A DNA stretch of 64,000 nt, from contig SCFE01000036.1 in assembly GCA_004352715.1 (NCBI GenBank), positions 1,555,632 to 1,619,631 of the forward strand, read 5' to 3'. The translations under genes were made by a program, and so were the position numbers. The notes beneath the pieces were generated by a model. It did not search any database, had not been told where the DNA came from, and was given only the letters and a program-made list of their open reading frames with translations. Shown here one piece after another: positions 55,824 through 64,000 of the stretch (position 1 is its first letter; the number at the start of each line of letters is the position of its first letter). Origin of the DNA: Hofstenia miamia (Eukaryota > Xenacoelomorpha > Acoela).

Positions 55824-57264
55824 ATATAAACATAAGCTGTTTTTACACATGGCGATGCATAGAGCTGATATTGCATAACGCAAATTTTCTAGCAAAGCAC
55901 AATTTTGATATTTTCTATAACTTTTATCCACTGTTTTCACTTTCAATGAATGAAAAATTGTGAACGTTTTAGTTTTTATTTAGTTAGTTTACTTTGCATG
56001 ATAGTTAAAATATATAAAACATTGGTGTAGCATTGAATAACTTATAACTACACAAATAAAATTTAAGCAATATTTCGCTAAAAGTCGTTTAGTAAGATGT
56101 GTCAATTGATATTTGTATCATTCAAATTTATTTTGAGCGTCCCCTTCCAATATTATTATTAAAATACAAGGGTTGCTTTATTTGAATGAGGTCTCTCAAA
56201 TTTGAAGCGCAAATCTAATACATTATATTTTCAGTATTATAAACAGGTTCTTTCAATATTATTAGTAATTTCCATAGAAAATTGAAGTAAAATTACCTTA
56301 TCAAAAAGCAGAACAACTCCGTTTGTAGCAAAATTTAGGAGAGATTCCAGAATGTAAATTTAATTATTATTCGAATTGCAATACTGTAGTTGCCTATACT
56401 ATACATTTTTTTTAAATTTAAATTTTCATATAAATCCCTCCCAACTAAGCAAAGTATTCCCTGTTTATAAGATAAAAAAGAATATTGTTTATAATTTTGG
56501 CCAGCAAGCGGCCGGCAATTTTACCGGCCTTTCATGAAATTTTAAAGCGGCTGCAGGCTGGTAAATTGCCGGCCCCGGCCCAACCGGCTTCGGCCNNNNN
56601 NNNNNNNNNNNNNNNNNNNNNNNNNNNNNNNNNNNNNNNNNNNNNNNNNNNNNNNNNNNNNNNNNNNNNNNNNNNNNNNNNNNNNNNNNNNNNNNNNNNN
56701 NNNNNNNNNNNNNNNNNNNNNNNNNNNNNNNNNNNNNNNNNNNNNNNNNNNNNNNNNNNNNNNNNNNNNNNNNNNNNNNNNNNNNNNNNNNNNNNNNNNN
56801 NNNNNNNNNNNNNNNNNNNNNNNNNNNNNNNNNNNNNNNNNNNNNNNNNNNNNNNNNNNNNNNNNNNNNNNNNNNNNNNNNNNNNNNNNNNNNNNNNNNN
56901 NNNNNNNNNNNNNNNNNNNNNNNNNNNNNNNNNNNNNNNNNNNNNNNNNNNNNNNNNNNNNNNNNNNNNNNNNNNNNNNNNNNNTATATATATACCTCTA
57001 AATGCCTTTAAAATTGAAATTGATGTGCATTTAGAGAGACGGATAAAAAAACAAAGGCTTTTAGCGGGATTTTTTCATTTTTCAGTTTTAATTGAAAAAC
57101 AGTATATTATATTAATTTTTAGGTATTATTATAGTTCGGGCAGAATTTTGCGGATAACTTAGTAATTTTTTAAAAAATTTATATAAAACTTTTGAAAAAA
57201 TATTTCCTGCTGTATGGTTTACAAAACATATTTTTCCTGCTTCATTTAAAACACGTTGCATTTC
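55780..57264. other. Spacer with microsatellite, GC-rich inverted repeat and gap
   Basis: A (TA)n run at 55790-55819, then AT-rich sequence. At 56511-56595 a sharply GC-rich block has an inverted repeat: gccggcaattttaccggcc at 56511-56529 against ggtaaattgccggcc at 56560-56574, followed by a 389-N gap (56596-56984) and (TA)n. No gene was recognised. The open frame across the gap has no family motif. Confidence 0.55.
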
Positions 57265-58252
57265 TTACAATTTCGTAATCAAAGACATGGAATGGTAGGA
57301 CGAAGAACTTTTTGCCAAATTGATTCTTGTTGTAGTACAGATGTTCCGCACAGCTGCATAAACATGGGAACTTTCTCCTGAATTATTTTGAGGTAGGCCT
57401 TGACTGTGACTGTCTCGTTGTGAGGAACAAAATGCAATCCAGCACTCCCATTCGCATTTATAGTACCCCAAATCATCACAGCAGGTGCTGAGAGGACAGT
57501 TTGTTCCGTGTAACATGTGTTGAATCTTTGGTTTCTTGGTCGACGAACTAGTGGCCGGTATGATGTAAACTGGCAAATCTTGGATTCGTCACTAAACATT
57601 ACTTGATGCCACATCTCAGTGGTGTAGTGTTGGTATTGCCTGCAGAAGCACAACCCATCTCAAATGTTCTTTGAAGACAATCGGGGTTTGGCTGCCGGTT
57701 TGTACGATGGAAGGTCAAAGGTAGTATTCAATCGACCCTTAATGGTGCATGTTGATACATTCTGCACTACCGCACCTAGATTTGCTTTGACTTCAGAAGA
57801 TGAAGAGAATGGTTGATTGCCGACATAATGGTGAATGAGACGGTCAGTCTGAGGGGTTGTCACTTTGGTCTTCCAGACCGCTTGCGAGAGGAAAAATTTT
57901 TGCAGTTGCTGATTGTGAGTAACACTTCTGGATGCCGAAGATACTGACACGCCCATTCTAACAGCTATAGCGCGATAATTGTACCCCTCCTTGTGCAAGA
58001 TATTAATTTTGAGCACGCTTTGTTGGTGAAATTTCACTACCACGAACTATATTTCAAACTATAATGATAGTGCTTTTTCAGAGAAAATGTATTGTGTGTA
58101 AATCTAAAGTTGTGTTAATTTGATTGGCTAAATGAATCTGTTGTAAATTTTAAGAAAAAATTTGGAATTCCATGAATTTTGCGAAGTTTCCAGGAAATAG
58201 CATAAAACACGCTTTAGACAGGTTACTGTTCCCAAACTTTTGGCCAGTACTG
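57265..58252 (-). mobile_element. Tc1-like transposon, N-terminal part, same family
   Basis: The right TIR (reverse complement of cagtactggccaaaagtttg) ends at 58252, followed by TA. On the minus strand the gene begins at 58043 with a helix-turn-helix ('INILHKEGYNYRAIAVRMGV', then 'SVSSASRSV'). It continues in a second frame (57653-57279) with 'VMFSDESKICQF' (first catalytic Asp), 'PAVMIWGTINANG' and 'KAYLKIIQEKVPMFMQL'. It stops just before the second Asp block. It shares about 60 bases of overlapping content with the C-terminal copy at 55.7 kb, so the two are separate partial copies rather than one split element. Confidence 0.8.
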
Positions 58253-58255
58253 TAT

Positions 58256-58450
58256 ATGTAGATTCAGATATGTAAATGGACAGAAACGTCAGTTCCAAAT
58301 TATGTTTTCTAACTCAAGTCTAGCTTAATAACAGTGGCATTAGGTCCAACCCAGGCCTATGTGAATTACTATTAAAATAATATACAGACTATAGAAAATT
58401 TACTAACATGGTTTCTGTGAAGTAATTGGTCAGAAAGATAAAAACTATTT
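58256..58450. repeat. Continuation of duplicated segment copy B
   Basis: Matches 48620-48790: 'cttaataacagtggc' with 'ctcaataacagtggc', and 'gaagtaattggtcagaaag' with 'taagtaattggtaagaaag'. It begins directly after the Tc1 right TIR and its TA. Confidence 0.65.
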
Positions 58451-58661
58451 GAAAATTCAGGTAAAAAAATAAGTTCAAATGGTTTTTTCCAAAATTTTCC
58501 ATGTTTTCACTTATAATGTTTTCTTACTGACATTTTGAAGAGAGAAATTTCCATATGTGTAGGTGTTCCCAAAACCAATGGCAAGGTTTATTATTAGCTC
58601 TAATGAAATTTATGCATGTTAATAAGCAAATTACCATTTACTGCCAGCGTGACTATTCAAC

Positions 58662-58893
58662 CAGTGGCGTATGCAAGGGGGAATGTCTCCCATCAGGTTT
58701 TCAAAATCTATGTTGATAGGTCAAATAAAAATTTTTTCTGTAAAGCAATTGAAAAATTTCAAATCTGAGATCGTGAAATGCATTTGTTAGGGTATATTTT
58801 CTCAATATTTTCAAAAATTTTTGCGGGGCTGTGCCCAATTTTTGGAAATGATTCAAGATGTTCCCTCTCAGACAAATCCTGTATACGCCCCTG
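58662..58893. mobile_element. 232-bp hAT-type MITE
   Basis: The left tip cagtggcgtatgcaaggggg at 58662 and the right tip, read inverted, caggggcgtatacaggattt ending at 58893 are diverged TIRs with the hAT-like CAG start. The flanks are tattcaac (58654-58661) and tattcaag (58894-58901), 7 of 8 identical, an 8-bp target duplication. The interior is AT-rich and non-coding. Confidence 0.8.
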
Positions 58894-58901
58894 TATTCAA
58901 G

Positions 58902-59484
58902 AGTGGGTAAATAAAGATTAAATCAACTTTTAAAAATCATGTAAAAAACTGCTAGAGGTCACTTATATTGGATGGCTGCAAGGGTTATTTGTAAACATAT
59001 TTAAATTCTATATTGAGATGGAGAAAATTTCAATGAAAAAGAACAGTGGGCAGAAGCAACTGTTAAGTGAATGACAAATAAGAAACTTAACCCTTATTGT
59101 GTGGGAAGTCTCTTTGGAATCTGGGTAAATTGCACAAAATTTTAATGACAAGACTATCAGATGTTAGCAAAATGTCTATCCAAAGATATATGCTCCATCT
59201 CAGAATTAGTTGGCTTATTGCAATAATGAAGCCATTAATGACAGCTTTTCAATGATTTGATAGGTTCTATTGGAGGAAGCATGCACCTCAAAAACCACAT
59301 TTGTTATAACAAATAATATAATAAATACCTTTAATTTGGTTCAATAGTTTTTTAGTATACCTGTGTGTTGGTTCATCAAAATAATTATCAAACATGTTTA
59401 ATGGTGTAGAAGCTTCTTTACCGAATGTAACTAAGAGTGTTCTGCTTTTCACTTTGCTAGGCACAGTAGTATTATAAAAGTATT
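58902..59484. other. Non-coding spacer
   Basis: AT-rich; nothing recognised. Confidence 0.5.
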
Positions 59485-59800
59485 CTATTTCTTAATGATT
59501 TCTTTCGAGTGTTTATCACCAATTTTTGTTGTCATCACAAGTATTAATTTGATTAGTATGTGGTTTAAGCGTTCCATGATTTCATTCATTTGTTGGTGGG
59601 ATGCTGTCATTGTCTCATGTATTATTTCAAGATATTTTGTCTTCTCTGCAAAAAATTTTGATTCAAATTGGGCACATCTATCTGTGATGAATTTTTCCAT
59701 CGGACCAAAGATTAGTATCCATTCATTTAATACACAATTTGCAATTGCTTCTAATTTAATATCTTTAACTGGTGTTATTTTAGAGCATTATTGAAGTTAA
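59485..59800 (-). mobile_element. LTR-retrotransposon integrase fragment
   Basis: The minus strand reads 'IANCVLNEWILIFGPMEKFI' then 'TDRCAQFESKFF', and further on 'MTASHQQMNEIMERLNHIL'. In Gypsy-type integrases the core has '...W...fG.P..i.sDrG.qFeS..f' and then 'tsPYhPQtNG.vER.Nr.L', so the catalytic Asp (in TDRC) and the final Glu (in IMERL) are both recognisable, with the Pro-Tyr and Gly positions decayed. There are about 100 codons with one stop at the end. No LTRs or RT were found nearby. Confidence 0.65.
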
Positions 59801-60429
59801 CTAGGACTACAATATATTGTGGTCCCTGGAGATATTTTTAGTGTCCATATGTACAATGGTATTCGTTATATTAGTCAGGACATTCTCCAACACACTGATC
59901 AAGAGTGTCCGAGAGGTTATAAAGAATTTTTCTTGAAGTTGTGTTCCATATGTATATAGAACGATCTGCAGATCCTGATGCAACCCTTAGACAGTCCGGT
60001 GATGCAGGCATCAAATTGAAACTTAGATAATGGATCAAAGTAATATTGTATTAAATAGCTTAATATTCTTTTTTAAAGACTATGTATTTATTGAATTCTT
60101 TATAGTTCAGTAAATAAGATTCTTTAGAAATCATCAAAAAAATTTTAAAAATTCTTAATGAATATTTAATATCTTAAAGTTTTTTAAGATTACATAAAAT
60201 CAGTTGCTTCTTCAAGATTATTAAAATCTCGCAAGTTTCTTAGCTCTATTACTGCAGTAAAATGTAAGTCCTATAACAGTAGTAAGACTCAAATTTGAAT
60301 CATTCAATTGTGCTTTTCTTTGCAATTTAACCCTGACATACTTCAATGTGAATTTCACAAATATATTTCACATTGTTAAATAATACGTGTTAATATAACT
60401 TTGACAATTTGACATCAACAATCAATTTA
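59801..60429. other. Non-coding spacer
   Basis: May hold further decayed LTR-element sequence near 59830-60010. TTAA at 60327-60330 followed by CCCTGACATA could be one end of the neighbouring piggyBac-like remnant, but no matching second end was found. Confidence 0.4.
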
Positions 60430-61880
60430 TCAACATTATTACAGAAAGTAAATCAAAGGTTTGTTTGGGCAGGACAGCACTGGTGACATATTAGAGTTTT
60501 GCGTTTGCAACATATATCACAAGTTGTTTTGCAGTCATAATATTTGCAATTATTTCTCTTGAGGCAGCTGCTTTTGGGGAAGGTGACGAATTTTTGAAGA
60601 TCTAGAGTTTTCTCTTTGTCAGGTAACTGCTTATCACGTTGAATATATCGACAGACTCCTTGAAATCTTGGATGAAGTCACATTTTTGTAAATTCATCAA
60701 GACGTTAACGGCTGCCAAATCATTGAATATTACACCACACTGCTACTGGTCTTCACATTTTTGCTGACTTGGTACAGTACAATGGAGTCATTTGAACAAC
60801 AGGGTCTATTCCACACTTATACTTGTTGTAATATTCTACAATCTAAGGCTTTCCTTAGCTGTTGTCATTGTAATGTAATTTTGCTGAAGAATGCATTTAT
60901 AAAAACGAATAACAAACGTTTTTGTCTTTTACTGGTATATACTGACATAAAAGTCTGAGTAAAAAAATTACTCATAGAGTAAATTTTTTGACTGTACATA
61001 CATAAGAAATGTCAAGTTTTAATAGCTCATTTAAGGTATTTAAAATTTTTAATACAATATTCAGCAGTTATGTTATATAAATATTCGAAATACCCGACTG
61101 TGAGGTCAGATTTACCAACTTGTATATCAAATCCACTTATTGCTAATACCGAAAGCAACCTTACCAATGTAAGCAATAACTAACATATTTTGAATAAACA
61201 TCAACAAGCATCCTGAATTTGGGCTATATTTATTGGTCTCATTGGGTATGAATTTAATTCATTTACACCTTATTGTTGAGAGAAAAAACTGCTCTCTACT
61301 GTAAGATTAGATTCTGGTATACATTGTTGGCCAATTTCAGTAAATTTCTCAAAGATGTCCAAAAGAATAAATTTTGGACGCATAAATTTGTGTAGTTTAG
61401 TAAGCAATCTTTTGGAGCATTGATTGATACACAACCTCCAACCAAACATCATGTTCACTGCCTATTCTAACATGAGCAAATTTTCTTACGTCTAACTATT
61501 TTTTCATTGCATTTGCTTTGACACTTTCTCGATAAGATAAACTGGAGCCTGTAATGACAATATAAGACCTGATTTAACAATCCATTACAAATTTGTTTTG
61601 AGTAGGATTGTATCCAGACAAAATGGGTGACTGTGGCTGTCCATTGTGCCGTTGAATGCCTTTCCATGTTGTCATCATCACTTGCATTACAGGTTCATTT
61701 ATGGTAGCATACTGAATCACCACTGTAATTTGTGTTTTCTTTGTCTGATTCATCATTGATGTCCTGGGGTAGGGCACGGGCTTCCATAGTACTGCACGGG
61801 CCGAGCATACCGGCCCCGAATATTGAGTGATTATTTGTTGTTCTTCGAGGATAATAATTCTTAAAACCACATCGTTGAAG
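60430..61880 (-). mobile_element. piggyBac-like transposase remnant
   Basis: Minus-strand pieces follow piggyBac order. Near 61460-61270 a 62-residue frame reads 'FGWRLCINQCSKRLLTKLHK' and then 'PESNLTVESSFF', which resembles the 'pg.nltvDEql.pFrGr' block with the catalytic Asp-Glu mutated. At 60575-60462 a Cys-rich tail reads 'CLKRNNCKYYDCKTTCDICC' then 'KRKTLICHQCC', like the C-terminal cysteine-rich (RING-like) domain of piggyBac enzymes. Further upstream frames (61870-61574) may be the N-terminal part. The middle of the enzyme is unrecognisable, so this is a deeply decayed copy. Confidence 0.6.
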
Positions 61881-62448
61881 TTTAGTTGATTTATATCAAT
61901 TTTCTATTCAAGGATTCTATTTATCTGTGTATATTTACTTCGTGTAACACTATTTTACATGTAAATTTATGACAAAAATTATTACATTTTATATAAAATA
62001 TTACACAAAGCCACATAAAACTAATGGTTTTCATCCACTTTAAAGAGTTCCATTATACAGTCATGTTCTGATAATTGCCTTCATTGTTAAATTTATAGTA
62101 CTTGGGTACACTCATTAAAAAATTCTTGTTTCTAAGAAAAAAATATCTTGAAATTTTATGAAATTAATCAAGAGGATTTCATCTTGGAATACAACACTTG
62201 AGTGGTTAATCTCAAGAAATAGCACTTTCGAAATTACATTTTAATATCAAGAAGACAATTTTGAGTCCAATAATGAGACTTATATCTAGAAAATAATAAT
62301 CTCGAAAAAAAATCTTTTAATGATTCACACAAGCAAAATCATTTCCTTGTGATAGTGGCAGTGCAAGATTTTAAATGTGTTGCAAAAATTTCACAAAATA
62401 TCATTTATTCAAATCATTAAAATATATGTAAGGAAGTTTCCTTGTATA
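61881..62448. other. AT-rich spacer
   Basis: No gene recognised. 62120-62310 is rich in repeated 'tcttgaaat' and 'aatctcgaaa'-like words. Confidence 0.45.
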
Positions 62449-63854
62449 CAGTACTCGAAAAAAGAATTCGGCCACCATTGATTTGTCATAAATATTTCTA
62501 AGAAATGGATGCCAAGAATGTCAGTTATTTTTCAATTAGATTTAGGGTTGCAGAAAGAGGAATTCATCAATTTTGAGACATAATTATCACTGTTTACTTT
62601 AAATCACAAGGAGAAATGCTACAATGCTTGTAGTTAGCTAATCTTTTCTTGGAAAATGCATTCGGCCACTTCAGACCAAATCAGAGAATCTATAAAAAAT
62701 TTCATTGGTTGAGCTTTTTTCAGTGTATTTATATTGAAAATGTCTAATGACAGTCTTTTTTCGTCATATATGATGCCTGGTTAAATGCCTCTTGCTATCT
62801 GCGGGTTGATTATCTCCGACATTTGGAGGGGATGAGTCAACGTAAAATAGCCCGACTTGTAGAACGACCTCGAAGTACTGTCGGGGATATCATCAGACGC
62901 TTCACTTTTGAAAACATCATTGCCCCCAAGCCAAAGGCCGGAAGACCAAAGAAGGCCACCAAAATCTCTCAATCAGCTCTGATGTGCCTCTTCAAGCGAA
63001 ATCCCAAAAAGATTTCAGAGGAATTTCGCAAAGAATGGGCTGATGGTCACCTTTTGACTGCAAGAACAGTGCGAAACATCCTGAAGAAGTACTCAATTGG
63101 TACATTCGTGGCACCCAGGAAGCCATTCTTAACCTCAAAGCAAAGATTACGTCGGCTGAGGTGGGCAAAGTTGATGAGAGACAATTCATCTGAACATTGT
63201 TCTAATGTTATATTTTCAGATGAGTCAAGATTTGAGCTATACTCTTCGAAAAGAATGTTGATAAAGAGAACAACTGGGCAGAAGTTCAGGTTCTTGCCTC
63301 AACTTAGTCGAGGGACCATGAATTATGGTGGGAAGTCTGTAATGGTATGGGGTGCAATATGAAAGTGTGGATTTCGCAAGATTATTCATGTCACTGGTAC
63401 TCTCCTAAGCTCTTGATATGCTCTGATTCTAGAAAAAGAACTGTTGCCACTCCTTACAAGTGATCAATATATCAGCAGGATGTGTTCCATCTCATACCTG
63501 GCATGGCCAATCTCCAGGCCTTAACATTATCGAAAATATGTATAAAAAAGGTTCCAATATCGAATTGGACAGCATACTCTTTAAACTGAAGACGAGCTGT
63601 GGACCGTAATAAAAAAATTTTATGGAATTCCCAACAGCTTTATTGAAAGAATTTTCGCTTCAATCCCTGATCGCCTTCAAGCTGTTATTCGCTCAAATGG
63701 ACACCCTACAAAATATTAGAAGAGAGAATTTGTTGCTAGGTGCTTGTATTGCATCAATTATTAATTTATGTATCTTATTTTGAATTTACTTTTTTCGGAT
63801 TTGTTCATTTGTTAAAATTTTTTCAGGTGGCCGAATACATTTTTCCAATACAAA
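62449..63854 (+). mobile_element. Tc1-like (DD34E-type) transposon, dead
   Basis: The ends share 'aattcggccacc' (62467-62478) with the complement near 63826-63837, and the tips are related (cagtactcgaaaaaag at 62449, more diverged on the right). The 180-residue plus-strand frame at 62823-63362 has two HTH parts ('MSQRKIARLVERPRSTVGDI', 'RTVRNILKKYSIGTF'), 'VIFSDESRFELYSSKRM' with the first Asp, and 'GGKSVMVWGAI'. After a stop, pieces in other frames give 'GCVPSHTWHGQSPGLNIIEN' (a deletion joins the second and third catalytic blocks, and the Asp of the second block is lost) and 'SIPDRLQAVIRSNGHPTKY', the standard Tc1 end. Inactive, but well preserved. Confidence 0.85.
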
Positions 63855-64000
63855 TTTTGATTAAAAATTATAAGCCAATTGTTATTCTACATATCTTAAT
63901 CAAAGTAACACTTATATATAGTTTTCTGGTGCTAAACTAATTACTAATTCTATGGGAACCGAAAGGGCTATGCCTGAATCGTCCTAGAGAGTAACCTCCT
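63855..64000. other. Window end
   Basis: No feature recognised in the last 146 bases. Confidence 0.4.

Noticed and set aside
56485-57162. 225-codon frame
   Set aside because: Spans a 389-N gap and a (TA)n tract; no family motif.

Overview
This is about 64 kb of an AT-rich animal genome, not a prokaryote. The evidence is a split gene with GT-AG introns, non-LTR retrotransposons, Tc1/mariner, hAT-like, piggyBac-like and Penelope-like remnants, and many runs of N typical of a draft assembly. The only host gene I can identify is an ortholog of CNOT1, the scaffold of the CCR4-NOT deadenylase complex. It reads clearly as a metazoan CNOT1. I cannot name the phylum: several invertebrate groups with AT-rich genomes and short introns would fit.

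Layout. From 1 to 17.3 kb is transposon-dominated flank: a LINE 3' end (3.1-3.9 kb), a decayed orphan element (4.1-5.6 kb), a mariner-type element with 40-bp inverted ends (5.7-7.2 kb), two hAT-like remnants (7.3-8.8 and 9.4-10.3 kb), another LINE 3' end (10.5-11.0 kb), a small MITE with a perfect 8-bp target duplication (12.2-12.4 kb), and a nearly complete dead LINE whose ORF1 carries a PHD finger (12.9-16.6 kb, minus strand). CNOT1 starts at 17,342 on the plus strand. Its first intron is 12.3 kb and packed with dead elements: RT fragments, a mariner, a LINE, an RLE-type retrotransposon tail, a CGGBP1-like hAT and a Penelope-like fragment. Exons 2-23 run from 29,783 to at least 43,505. Intron 16 (3.8 kb) holds a ~120-bp minisatellite that reaches the splice acceptor and has captured an RT fragment. 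The coding frame runs from the CNOT9-binding domain straight into a 40-residue Ser/Thr-rich repeat and then into a 1,000-N gap. The C-terminal NOT1 domain is not seen after the gap.

From 44.5 kb to the end is again repeat territory: a LINE endonuclease fragment, a mariner piece, two copies of an orphan element with ~270-bp inverted ends, two partial Tc1 copies, a second 8-bp-TSD MITE, an LTR-type integrase piece, a piggyBac-like remnant and a further Tc1 copy. I saw no intact transposase or reverse transcriptase anywhere.

Two cautions. Several gaps and single-base 'n' positions are flanked by identical or near-identical sequence, so some local duplications are probably unmerged contig ends or alleles. 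All homology calls rest on recognition of conserved motifs by reading, not on a database search.
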